From assembly GCA_004010275.1 (NCBI GenBank), contig RBWT01000048.1:1-46586 (forward strand): a stretch of 46,586 nt of DNA, written 5' to 3'. Shown piece by piece: positions 25,420-33,260 of the stretch. The first letter of the stretch is position 1. Every line of letters begins with the position of its first letter. Source of the DNA: Streptomyces huasconensis (GTDB taxonomy: Bacteria > Actinomycetota > Actinomycetes > Streptomycetales > Streptomycetaceae). A program made the translations under genes and the position numbers. A model generated the notes under the pieces. That model was not told the origin of the DNA, did not search any database, and saw nothing but the letters and a program-made list of their open reading frames with translations.

Positions 25420-26234
25420 TACGCGGCCACCCCCGCGTGGGCGGGAGCGGTCAGGGCGGTCATGTGGGCGGCGATCTGCTGGGCGGAGGCGCGTTCCAGG
25501 CGGTCGACGACGGAGCCGTCGGCGAGGAAGAGGACGCGGTCGGCCCAGGCCGCGGCGGCCGGGTCGTGGGTGACCATGACGACGGTGGCGCCCATGGCGT
25601 CGACGGCGGAGCGCAGCAGGCCGAGGATCTCGGTGGCGGTGGTGGTGTCGAGGGCGCCGGTCGGCTCGTCGGCGAAGATCACGTCCGGCTCGGTGACCAG
25701 GGCGCGGGCGATGGCGACGCGCTGCTGCTGGCCGCCGGAGAGCTGGCCGGGGCGGCGGCTCCCCTTGTCGCCGAGGCCGACGCGGGTGAGCATCTCGGCG
25801 GCCTTGCGCCGGTCCGGGCGGTGTCCGGCGAGGCGCATCGGCAGGACGACGTTCTGCTCGACGGTCAGCGAGGGCAGCAGGTTGAACGCCTGGAAGACGA
25901 AGCCGAGGCGGGAGCGGCGCAGGGCGGTGAGCTTGTTCTCGCTCATGCCGGTGATCTCGGTGCCGCCGAGGCGGACGGTGCCGGAGCTGGGCCGGTCGAG
26001 TCCCGCCGCGCACTGGAGGAACGTGGACTTGCCCGATCCCGAGGGTCCCATGACGGCGGTGAAGCTGCCGCGGGGCAGGGCGAGGTCGATGCCGGCGAGG
26101 GCGTGCACGGCGCCGGCGCCACGGCCGTACTGACGGCGGACACCGCGCAGTTCGACGGCCCAGTCGCCGGGCACCGGCGGCGTCGGAACGGCTCCCGTGG
26201 CCTTGTCGGTCCGGTTCTTCCGTCGCAGCCCCAT
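25419..26234 (-). CDS. ABC transporter ATPase, MacB/LolD type
   Basis: A 271-residue ATP-binding protein partnering the FtsX-type permease. Walker A is MGPSGSGKST, the Q-loop is FVFQAFNLLPSLTVEQNV, the signature is LSGGQQQRVAIARAL, Walker B is VIFADEPTGALD, and the H-loop is VVMVTHDPAAA. The FQAFNLLPSLT and DEPTGALD wording is typical of the MacB/LolD/FtsE branch. The ATG at 26234 (MGLRRKNRTDK) follows GGAAGG. The TAA of this gene overlaps the permease ATG by one base. It acts at the cytoplasmic face, driving the mechanotransmission cycle of the permease. The promoter should lie between 26235 and 26475. Confidence 0.9.
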   Translation of the reverse strand: MGLRRKNRTDKATGAVPTPPVPGDWAVELRGVRRQYGRGAGAVHALAGIDLALPRGSFTAVMGPSGSGKSTFLQCAAGLDRPSSGTVRLGGTEITGMSENKLTALRRSRLGFVFQAFNLLPSLTVEQNVVLPMRLAGHRPDRRKAAEMLTRVGLGDKGSRRPGQLSGGQQQRVAIARALVTEPDVIFADEPTGALDTTTATEILGLLRSAVDAMGATVVMVTHDPAAAAWADRVLFLADGSVVDRLERASAQQIAAHMTALTAPAHAGVAA

Positions 26235-26475
26235 GGCTGTGCCGCCTTCCGTTCGTACATCCCTGATCGATGTCTCGAACCTATGGATCAAGGGGCGGTA
26301 CGGACCATGAGGACGGCTGGCGAACCGGGGGTGGGGTTAACCCCCGCCGAGCGGTTCGGCTCCCCCGAAACGCGAGCGGCGGCGCCGAATTCGGGGATTC
26401 GCCTGCCGGGCCGTGACGGCTTGCTTACGCTTGAACACGTTCCGAGATCAACCCTCCGCGACGTTGGAGTCAGGC
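26235..26475. promoter_or_regulatory. Divergent region between ABC operon and XRE regulator
   Basis: This 241-base space must hold promoters for the leftward ABC/HD operon and the rightward XRE regulator. On the minus strand TAGGTT near 26280 is a plausible -10 box for the ABC operon. TTGGAGTC just before 26476 supplies the regulator's ribosome binding site. No clear operator palindrome was found. Confidence 0.35.
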
Positions 26476-27323
26476 GTGACTCAACCCCGCGCGCTCGACG
26501 CGAGCGCCTCACCACTCGACTACTACGGCGCCGAACTGCGCCGCCTGAGAGAATCCGCCGGGCTGAGCCAGGCGCAGTTAGGCGACTGCATCTTCTGTAC
26601 GGGGTCCCTGGTGGGCCAGGTCGAGACAACGAAGAGGGTGCCAACGCGGGAGTCTCCGAACGGGTGGACGCGGCGCTGGGCACGGATGGTCAGTTGTCCC
26701 GCCTCGTGGGCCTCGTGCTGCGCAGCCAGTTGCCGAGCTGGTTCCAGGCGTACGCGGAGATGGAGGCCCGGGCCGCGTACATCTCCACGTTTCAAGCGCA
26801 GTTGGTGGACGGGCTGCTCCAGACGAAGGCGTACGCGCGTGCCGTGCTGGGCGTCATGACGGACGACAATCTCGACGCGCGGGTCGAAGCCCGCATGGAC
26901 CGGCAGCGCATCCTGAGGCGGGAGAACCCTCCGCTGTCGTGGGCGGTGCTGAGCGAGGCGGTGCTGCATCAGGAAGTCGGCGGCCGCGAGGTCATGCGGG
27001 AACAACTCGCCCACCTGCTGGAGTTCCAGGGCAGCCAGTGGGTGAACCTCCAGATCCTGCCGTTCACGGCAGGTCACCACGCTGGCCTTATGGGCACGTT
27101 CTACACCCTCCGCTTCGAGGACGACCCCGACCTCATCTACACCGAGGACTTCGTGCAGGGGCACATGACGGCTCATCCCGAGAAGGTCAAGGAGAGTTCC
27201 CTTCGTTACGCTCGCTTGCAGGCATCCGCCCTGTCCGTGGAGGACTCGGCGGCACTGATCGCGCGCGTGATGGAGGAACGGTATGGAGACCAACCAGCGG
27301 CTGGCGGGCGCGACATGGCGTAA
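26476..27323 (+). CDS. XRE/DUF5753 transcriptional regulator, one frameshift
   Basis: A helix-turn-helix regulator of about 282 residues, of the actinobacterial type paired with DUF397 proteins. It starts at a GTG at 26476 (VTQPRALDASAS). The HTH is YYGAELRRLRESAGLSQAQLGDCIFCTGSLVGQVE. One base is lost near 26650, between VPTR and VSERVDAALGTDGQLSRL. The DUF5753 domain follows with FQAYAEMEARAAYISTFQAQLVDGLLQTKAYARAV, VLSEAVLHQEVGG and LPFTAGHHAGLMGTFYTLRFED. Its 3-prime end overlaps the DUF397 gene by 41 bases. Family members control development or antibiotic production with their DUF397 partner; the target here is unknown. Confidence 0.85.
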
Positions 27324-27558
27324 GTCGAGTTACAGCGGCGACACGGGGGGCGCGTGCGTCGAGTGCGCGCCGCTCGGTGGCGCCACCTGGCGCAAGTCGT
27401 CGTACAGCGGCGACACCGGCGGCGACTGCATCGAGGTCGCCGACCTCAGCGCTCACGTCGCCATACGCGACTCCAAGGACCCCGAGGGCCCGGCCTTCAC
27501 CGCCGCGCCCGGCGCCTTCGCCGCGTTCGTGTCGGCGGCGGCCGGGGGCAGCGTCTGA
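27283..27558 (+). CDS. DUF397 protein with internal duplication
   Basis: A 91-residue DUF397 protein, the usual small partner of an XRE/DUF5753 regulator. It is unusual in carrying two copies of the N-terminal signature: GATWRKSSYSGDTGGACVE (residues about 9-27) and GATWRKSSYSGDTGGDCIE (about 33-51). The normal remainder follows: VADLSAHVAIRDSKDPEGPAF and FAAFVSAAAGG. A single DUF397 domain is usually about 60 residues. The duplicated block is about 72 bases and stays in frame. It has GAGGA upstream of the ATG and overlaps the regulator gene by 41 bases. The two presumably interact. Confidence 0.88.
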   Translation: METNQRLAGATWRKSSYSGDTGGACVECAPLGGATWRKSSYSGDTGGDCIEVADLSAHVAIRDSKDPEGPAFTAAPGAFAAFVSAAAGGSV

Positions 27559-27569
27559 GCGCACGCCAC

Positions 27570-27599
27570 GGCCCCGGGACCCCCCAAGGTCCCGGGGCC
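27570..27599. terminator. 12-bp perfect hairpin terminator
   Basis: GGCCCCGGGACC (27570-27581) pairs perfectly with GGTCCCGGGGCC (27588-27599) around a 6-base loop. It lies 12 bases after the DUF397 stop and can also serve the convergent minus-strand gene. Confidence 0.85.
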
Positions 27600-27657
27600 T
27601 CGCGCGTACGCGAACTCCCCGTACCGCGCGACGAACTCGTGACGGCTGATGAGCCCG

Positions 27658-28783
27658 TCACCGTCGGTGTCCGGCTTGGCCGAGTTCGCCGGGGAAGGCG
27701 GAGCGGGCCTCGGCGAGCAGAGTGCCGTAGGCCGACCCGTAGGTGACCGCTGCCGCGAACAGGGCGTCGATGACCCCCTGCAAGGGATCGCCTTCGACGG
27801 CCGCGTAGAGGGCGGGGAGGGCCAGGAACTGCTGCCGGATCTCGGCCGTCTGCCACCCGAGAGCCGGGGGCACCGTGGTGTCCGGCACATCGGGGTCGCC
27901 GAGCAGGCGTTCCACCACGGTGTCCCGGTCGTGGAAGGGCGGAGGCAACGGCCGGCCCCGCTCCACGGCGTCCAGGGCCGGGGCGATCCAGTCGACGCCG
28001 TCGAGTCCCGCCTCCTCGTAGGCGCGGCGCATCGCCCAGCGGGCGACGGCGCGCTGCCTCTCCGGGGGCAGGCGGTCCAGGGCGTTGGGCAGGCGCGCGT
28101 CCAGTTCCCGGAGGCCGTGCACGTTGACGCGGATGTTCAGGAGGCGTTCGCCGGGCAGTTCGCCGCCCCCACTCCCCGCGGAGCGCTTCCTCGGCGGCGC
28201 GGCGCTCCGCCTCGCGGGCGCGCGCTCGGCCTCGGCGACGTTCCTCGGGGGTCGGGGGTGGCGGTTCCTGCCTCGCGAGGTCGTGCCAGTACGCGGCGCC
28301 GATGCTGGTCTGCTTGATCAGCCGGTCCGGGGCGGGCGGCGCGGGCCAGAACTGCAGCAGGTGCCGCTCGATGACGAGCCCGTCCAGGCACTCCAGTTCC
28401 CGCTCCACGGCCTCGGACATGCCGCTGACGCAGTGCCGGACACGGTGGTCGACCATGTCGAGGGCCAGCGGGAAGCTGTCTTCGCCGGCCCACAGTTCGA
28501 GCGACACCTCGGGGGTGACGGGCCGGAAGGAGACCTCGGTGATCTCCTCCCAGCTCTCGTCCGGTTCCGGCTCCGTCCCGTGCAGTTCGACGGTGCAGCC
28601 GATGGGGCCGGTGTGCAGTCCGGACATCAGGAAGAGGTAGCCGGGCACGGCCGCACCGCACAGGCCCGTCGTCTGCCCCGCGCGCGGCGAGTACGAGGCG
28701 TCCCCGCAGGGGTTCTCGGGGTCGCTCACCACGTAGAACTGGCCGTAGGTCACGCCGATGTCGCCGCTGAACAACGTACGCAT
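27658..28783 (-). CDS. Hypothetical protein with cryptic C-terminal EF-hand, frameshifted
   Basis: A protein of about 375 residues starting MRTLFSGDIGVTYGQFYVVS at 28783. It has a beta-rich N-terminal half (VPGYLFLMSGLHTGPIGCTV, LWAGEDSFPLALDMVDHRVRH) and a helical half. A G-run break near 28172 joins ALRGEWG to GELPGERLLNIRVNV, followed by LPPERQRAVARWAMRRAYEEAG. The frame stops at 27658. In the next frame, immediately before that stop, 27671-27636 encodes a textbook EF-hand loop DTDGDGLISRHE followed by F. If one extra base near 27680 is removed, the protein would gain a calcium-binding tail. The ATG abuts the phosphatase gene's stop (TGA-ATG), so they form one operon. No function is assigned. 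Confidence 0.6.
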
Positions 28784-29968
28784 TCACGCCTCCCGGCAGA
28801 TCAGCAGCAGCGCCCTGTCGTCGTTGACGTCCTTCGCGACCGCCTCGATGAGGTGCCAGGCGGCGCCGTGGAAGCCGCCCGCCACATAGCGGTCGGCTTC
28901 GCCGGTGAGGCGGTCGATGCCCTCGGCGATGTCCCGCTCCGAGGTCTCCACGAGGCCGTCGGTGAAGAGCATCAGCACGTCGCCGGGGCGCAGCATGCCC
29001 TTGACCGGGTCGAACTGCGCCCCGTCGTAGACGCCCAGGAGCGGGCCGTGGCCCGTCTTCTCCTCCCAGCGGCCGCTGCCCGCGCTGAGCTGGAGGCCCG
29101 GCGGATGTCCGGCGGAGAAGAGTTCGTAGTCGCCGGTCTCCAGGTCGAGGACCAGGTGGATGGAGGTCGCGAAGCCCTCGTCCCAGTCCTGGCGCAACAG
29201 GTAGCCGTTGGCTGCGGGGAGGAAGGAGTGCGGGGGCAGCGAGCCGAGGAGGCCGCCGAAGGCGCCGGACAGGAGCAGGGCGCGCGACCCGGCGTCCATC
29301 CCCTTGCCGGAGACGTCGGTGAGGACGACCTCCAGGGTGCGGCCGCCGTTGGTGCGGGCCGCGACGACGAAGTCGCCGGAGAAGGACTGCCCGCCGGCCG
29401 GGCGCAACGCCATCTCGCGGTGCCAGCCGCGCGGCAGCTTCGGCAGCTTGCTCTGGACGCGGATGCGCTCGCGCAGGTCGAACAGCATCGTGCTGCGCCG
29501 CGACCAGGGCACGCCGACCCGGCTGCGGAACTGGGCGATGATCAGCCCGAAGAAGCCGCAGGCGGCGACCACCAGGACCACGCCGGGCGTGACCCGCGAG
29601 GGTCCGGCGGTGTACGGGCCGAGCTGGACGGACTCGACGATCAGCGCGACCGCGGACGCCGCGTACAGGCCGAGGAGGCTGGCGCGGCGCAGCAGCAGGC
29701 CGCCCGCGACGATGGGCAGGACGAGGGCGGCGGGCGCGCACCACACGCTGTTGATGATCGTGCCCGCGGTGATCAGCGGGACGGTCAGGAGGAGTCCGGT
29801 CAGGGCGACCCAGTCGGAGCCGTCGCCGCGGAAGTAGTCGACCCCGGATTTGCGCAGCACGATGCGGGCCCGGTGCAGCCGCTTCTTCATCCGGGCCGTG
29901 AACGTCTCGGCCGCCGCCCGCCGCTCGCCGCGCTCGCGCCGTGCGCGCCCTGCTCCTCGTACCTCCAT
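28784..29968 (-). CDS. Membrane PP2C / SpoIIE-type serine phosphatase
   Basis: A 394-residue protein phosphatase with an N-terminal membrane domain. Four to five helices include WVALTGLLLTVPLITAG, APAALVLPIVAGGLLL, LLGLYAASAVALIVES and GVVLVVAACGFFGLIIA. The cytosolic PP2C/SpoIIE domain begins near ALRPAGGQSFSGDFVVAAR, then VVLTDVSGKGMDAGSRALLLSG, YELFSAGHPPGLQL, LRPGDVLMLFTDGLVETSE, and ends DDRALLLICREA. The metal-binding aspartates in SGDF, TDVSGKG, FTDGLVE and DDRALL are present. Such phosphatases act on anti-sigma-factor antagonists. The start at 29968 is plausible (AAGG upstream); an ATG at 29890 (MKKRLHRA) is the alternative. The hypothetical EF-hand gene is immediately downstream. Confidence 0.88.
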   Translation of the reverse strand: MEVRGAGRARRERGERRAAAETFTARMKKRLHRARIVLRKSGVDYFRGDGSDWVALTGLLLTVPLITAGTIINSVWCAPAALVLPIVAGGLLLRRASLLGLYAASAVALIVESVQLGPYTAGPSRVTPGVVLVVAACGFFGLIIAQFRSRVGVPWSRRSTMLFDLRERIRVQSKLPKLPRGWHREMALRPAGGQSFSGDFVVAARTNGGRTLEVVLTDVSGKGMDAGSRALLLSGAFGGLLGSLPPHSFLPAANGYLLRQDWDEGFATSIHLVLDLETGDYELFSAGHPPGLQLSAGSGRWEEKTGHGPLLGVYDGAQFDPVKGMLRPGDVLMLFTDGLVETSERDIAEGIDRLTGEADRYVAGGFHGAAWHLIEAVAKDVNDDRALLLICREA

Positions 29969-30119
29969 TGCTCGTGGACCTTATCCAGCGGGCCGCGTAC
30001 TTCGCACGGGAGGTCCCGGTTGTCCCCCGTGGAAGGCGCTTCCCAAAGGGGGCGCGAGGGACGGTTCCGGACACCGAAATCCGGTCGCTCCGGTTGTGCC
30101 GCCCTGGTAGGCATGGCAT

Positions 30120-31351
30120 ATGACAACCGACTTAAGAGTGCTCGCGGAGAGCGAATGGGCTTCCTGGTACGGGGCGTTGGACCTGGCGTTCGGCGGGGTG
30201 CCCGAGGCGCCGCAGGAGCAGGAACTCTGGCATGACCTGGTCGAACGCGACCGGTCGCTCGGGGTGTGGGACGGGGACGCGTGCATCGGCACGACGTCGG
30301 CGTTCTCCTTCCGGCTCTCGGTCCCCGGGGGCGCGCTGGTGGACGCGGCGGGCGTGACGATGGTGAGCGTCGCGGCCACGCACCGGCGGCGCGGAATCCT
30401 GACGTCGATGATGCGTCGGCAGCTGGACGATGTACGTGCCAAGGGCGAGCCGCTGGCCGTGCTCACCGCCTCCGAGCCGGTCATCTACGGCCGGTTCGGG
30501 TACGGCGCGGCCACCTCGCAGATGCAGGTCACCATCGACACGACCCGGGTGCGGCTGTCCGTCCCGGCCGGTACGGATGACGTACGTCTGCGCCACGCCG
30601 TGCCCGCCGACGTCCACGCCGTGTGCGAGAAGTTGTACGCCCGCCGCGTCGTCGAGCGGCCGGGCATGCTCGCCCGGCGGCCGGGCTGGGAGCGGCACGG
30701 GCTGCTCGACCCGGAGAGCGACCGCGCCGGTGCGTCACCGCTGCTGTGCGTGGTGGCGGAGCGCGCGGGCGAAATGGTCGGACATGTGCGGTTCGCCGTC
30801 AAGCCCGACTGGGAGTGGCAGGGCCCCAAGGGCACGGTCCGCGTGCGGGACATCGAGGCGCTGGACCCGGCGGCGTACGCGGCGCTGTGGCGGTTCCTCT
30901 TCGACATCGACCTGACGTCGTCGGTGGTCGCGCGCAGCCGTCCGGTGGACGACGCGCTGCTCCAGCTCGTCTCGGACGTCCGGCGGTGCGACATATCGGT
31001 GCGGGACTCGCTGCACGTGCGGCTCGTCGAGGTGGGGGCGGCGCTGGAGGCGCGTACGTATCAGGCGCCGCTGGACGTGGTGTTCGAGGTGGAGGACGCC
31101 TTCTGCCCCTGGAACGCGGGGCGTTGGCGGCTCACCGGGGACGCCAAGGGCGCGTCGTGCGCGCGTACGCGGGATGCGGCCGACCTCGCCCTGTCGGTAC
31201 GGGTGCTGGGCGCCGCCGTACCTCGGAGGCGTCTCCCTCACGTCACTGGCGGGCGCGGGGCGGGTGCGGGAGCTGCGGCAGGGGGCGCTGGCCGAGGCGT
31301 CGGTGGCCCTCGGCTTCGGACGTGGCGCCCTGGCTGCCGCACGGGTTCTAG
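30120..31351 (+). CDS. eis: Eis-type GNAT N-acetyltransferase, two frameshifts
   Basis: An acetyltransferase of about 410 residues of the Eis (enhanced intracellular survival) family, which acetylates amines on aminoglycosides, polyamines or proteins. The N-terminal GNAT domain has VTMVSVAATHRRRGILTSMMR (the acetyl-CoA loop R-R-R-G-I-L) and EPVIYGRFGYGAAT, with the catalytic tyrosine position. A central second GNAT-like domain and an SCP2-like C-terminal domain follow. The frame moves near 31217, resuming at YLGGVSLTSLAGAGRV, and near 31315, resuming at ASDVAPWLPHGF. The terminal phenylalanine, whose carboxylate is catalytic in Eis, supports 31351 as the true end. The stop shares CTAG with the convergent gene. 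Confidence 0.85.
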
Positions 31352-31584
31352 CGGGGGGCCGCGGCGGGCTGCGGCTGCGGGGACTCCGCCTTGCGGGTGG
31401 CGAGGTAGAGGGCGATCAGCCAGCCGAGGACCGACGCGCCGAAGAAGAGGTTGATGAGGAGGACCAGGAAGCGGTGCGGGGCGTCCCGGTTGTAGGCGAT
31501 GAGGGACGGCAGCAGGTAGAAGGCCAGGAACAGGACACCGACCGCGATGGCGATCGGGCCGTCCAGCCAGTCGATCCCGAACAC
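31348..31584 (-). CDS. Superinfection-immunity-like small membrane protein
   Basis: A 78-residue protein with two membrane helices: IAIAVGVLFLAFYLLPSLIAY and FLVLLINLFFGASVLGWLIALYLA, separated by the basic loop NRDAPHR. This is the layout of the T4 Imm-like superinfection immunity family, whose founder blocks DNA entry of a second phage. Cellular homologues are widespread and mostly uncharacterised. The start is a GTG at 31584 (VFGIDWLDG) with GGGGGA upstream. The tail is proline/glutamine-rich. Its TAG overlaps the Eis stop at the palindrome CTAG. A role in phage exclusion is only inference. Confidence 0.75.
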   Translation of the reverse strand: MFGIDWLDGPIAIAVGVLFLAFYLLPSLIAYNRDAPHRFLVLLINLFFGASVLGWLIALYLATRKAESPQPQPAAAPR

Positions 31585-31593
31585 GAGTCCCCC

Positions 31594-31615
31594 TGAGTGC
31601 TTTCTGAGTGCTTTC
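31594..31615. repeat. 11-bp perfect tandem repeat
   Basis: TGAGTGCTTTC occurs twice without interruption, at 31594-31604 and 31605-31615, just upstream of the superinfection-immunity-like gene. It could be an operator pair or a slippage product in the short promoter region between that gene and nei2. Confidence 0.8.
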
Positions 31616-31660
31616 TGCGTACGTGAGCTGCTGAAATGCTCAGTGATCTTAACCGGCGGG

Positions 31661-32473
31661 TCAGTTGGGCCGCTGGCAGTGCGGGCACCAGAAGAGGTTG
31701 CGGGCGGCGAGGCCGGCGGTGCGGATCTCGCCGCCGCAGATGTGGCACGGCTGGTTCGCCCTGCGGTACACGTACACCTCGCCGCCGTGATCGTCGACGC
31801 GCGGCGGGCGGCCCATGGCCTCGGGGGTGTGCTCGGGCCGGACGGTGTCGATGCGGTTGAGGCGTACGCCCTCGCGCATCAGCTCCACGAGGTCCGCCCA
31901 GATCGCGTCCCACAGCTCCTCGGTGAGGTCCTTGCCCGGGGTGTACGGGTCGATGCCGTGCCGGAAGAGGACCTCGGCGCGGTAGACGTTGCCGACGCCG
32001 GAGACGACCCTCTGGTCCATGAGGAGCGCGGCGATGCTGGTGCGGCTGCGCGAGATCCTGCGGTACGCCTCGGCCGGGTCGTCGCCGTCGCGCAGCGGGT
32101 CCGGGCCGAGACGGTCGTGTATCGCCTGCTTCTCGTCGTCCGTGATGAGCGCGCAGGCGGTCGGGCCGCGCAGGTCGGAGAAGTACGTGTCGTTCAGCAG
32201 GCGCAGGCGGACGGTGTCCGTGGGGGGCGGGGCGGGGGTCTCGCCGAGGGTGTACTTGCCGAAGAGGCCGAGGTGGACGTGGACCCAGTCGCCTTCCCCG
32301 AAGCCGAGGAAGAGGTGCTTGCCGTGGGCTTCGGCGGTCTCCGGCACCCGGCCGTCGAGCAGGGCGGCACTGTCGGAGAACTTGCCCTGCGGGCTGCGGA
32401 CCGCCGCCGGGCGGCCGACGAAGCGCTCCCGGTGGTCGACCGCGAGGCGATGAATGGTGTGCCCCTCCGGCAC
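31661..32473 (-). CDS. Fpg/Nei family DNA glycosylase (Nei2-like)
   Basis: A 270-residue base-excision-repair DNA glycosylase/AP lyase for oxidised bases. The start is a GTG at 32473 with GGAGGGA upstream, giving V-P-E-G-H-T-I-H after which Met removal exposes the catalytic proline and glutamate. The beta-clamp lysine lies in HGKHLFLGFGEGDWVHVHLGLFG. The helix-two-turns-helix contains VVSGVGNVYRAEVLF. The C-terminal zinc finger is CHICGGEIRTAGLAARNLFWCPHCQ, with all four cysteines. The Nei2 type is assigned from the short ETAEAHGKHLF region and overall length. It lies downstream of rpiB on the same strand, separated by a repeat/hairpin. Confidence 0.92.
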   Translation of the reverse strand: MPEGHTIHRLAVDHRERFVGRPAAVRSPQGKFSDSAALLDGRVPETAEAHGKHLFLGFGEGDWVHVHLGLFGKYTLGETPAPPPTDTVRLRLLNDTYFSDLRGPTACALITDDEKQAIHDRLGPDPLRDGDDPAEAYRRISRSRTSIAALLMDQRVVSGVGNVYRAEVLFRHGIDPYTPGKDLTEELWDAIWADLVELMREGVRLNRIDTVRPEHTPEAMGRPPRVDDHGGEVYVYRRANQPCHICGGEIRTAGLAARNLFWCPHCQRPN

Positions 32474-32524
32474 GGGGTCCCTCCGGGGGTGGTGCGGGTC
32501 GGAGAATCGCCTATGACGGCTCGT

Positions 32525-32593
32525 CCTCAAACGCGACGGGCTAAGAACCAGCCCCTCCGGCGTTTGAGGAGCGGGGTCCGGGGCGGAGCCCCG
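32525..32593. repeat. Nested-hairpin intergenic repeat
   Basis: CCTCAAACGC (32525-32534) pairs with GCGTTTGAGG (32560-32569), enclosing GGGCT (32538-32542) paired with AGCCC (32550-32554). A third hairpin pairs GGGGC (32580-32584) with GCCCC (32588-32592). The CCGGCGTTTGAGGAG plus GGGGCGGAGCCCC wording is, from memory, a repeat seen downstream of many Streptomyces genes. Here it lies after rpiB and probably terminates its transcript before nei2. Confidence 0.75.
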
Positions 32594-32601
32594 TGGCCTC
32601 G

Positions 32602-33087
32602 CTACGACTGCGGGTGGTGCGCGGGGATCGGGGGCAGCTCCCCCGTCTCCTCGTACGCCGACAGCATGTCGATGCGGCGCGTGTGGCGCTCCTCGCCCGA
32701 GTACGGCGTGGTCAGGAAGATCTCGACGAACTTCGTCGCCTCTTCCTGGGTGTGCATCCGGCCGCCGATCGAGATGACGTTGGCGTTGTTGTGCTCACGG
32801 CCGAGCGCCGCGGTCTGCTCGCTCCAGGCGAGGGCGGCCCGTACGCCCTTGACCTTGTTCGCGGCGATCTGCTCGCCGTTGCCGGAGCCGCCGATGACGA
32901 TGCCGAGGGCCTCGGGGTCCGCGGCGGTCCTCTCCGCGGCGCGCAGGCAGAACGGCGGGTAGTCGTCCTGGGCGTCATAGATGTGGGGCCCGCAGTCGAC
33001 GGGCTCGTGGCCGTGGCTCTTGAGCCATTCGACCAGGTGGTTCTTGAGTTCGTAGCCGGCATGATCCGAGCCGAGGTACACGCGCAT
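32602..33087 (-). CDS. rpiB: Ribose-5-phosphate isomerase B
   Basis: A 161-residue isomerase interconverting ribose 5-phosphate and ribulose 5-phosphate in the pentose phosphate pathway. It starts MRVYLGSDHAGYELKNHLVE at 33087, the family N-terminus. The phosphate/substrate loop is VIGGSGNGEQIAANKVKGVR. The E in GNGEQ matches the actinobacterial subclass that uses glutamate instead of the enteric catalytic cysteine. HNNANVISIGGRMH completes the active site. The C-terminus HTRRIDMLSAYEETGELPP is typical. No partner gene is evident; a hairpin repeat follows it. Confidence 0.93.
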   Translation of the reverse strand: MRVYLGSDHAGYELKNHLVEWLKSHGHEPVDCGPHIYDAQDDYPPFCLRAAERTAADPEALGIVIGGSGNGEQIAANKVKGVRAALAWSEQTAALGREHNNANVISIGGRMHTQEEATKFVEIFLTTPYSGEERHTRRIDMLSAYEETGELPPIPAHHPQS

Positions 33088-33260
33088 GCGTCCGAGTGTG
33101 GCACGTCGCGCCACCGGTGGCCGCGACCGGGGCCGGGCCCTCGGCAGCCAGGTCCAGGCCAAACGGCTGGAATGCAACGATCCGGATTCAGGACTTCCGT
33201 CCCGATCGCTCCTGAGTTTGAATGCGGGGGCTCGTGACCCGAGAACTTAAGGATTCGTCC

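Noticed and set aside
28085..30235. 716-codon plus-strand open frame
   Set aside because: It is antisense to the SpoIIE-type phosphatase and the hypothetical gene. The composition is Val/Gly/Arg-rich shadow with no domain.
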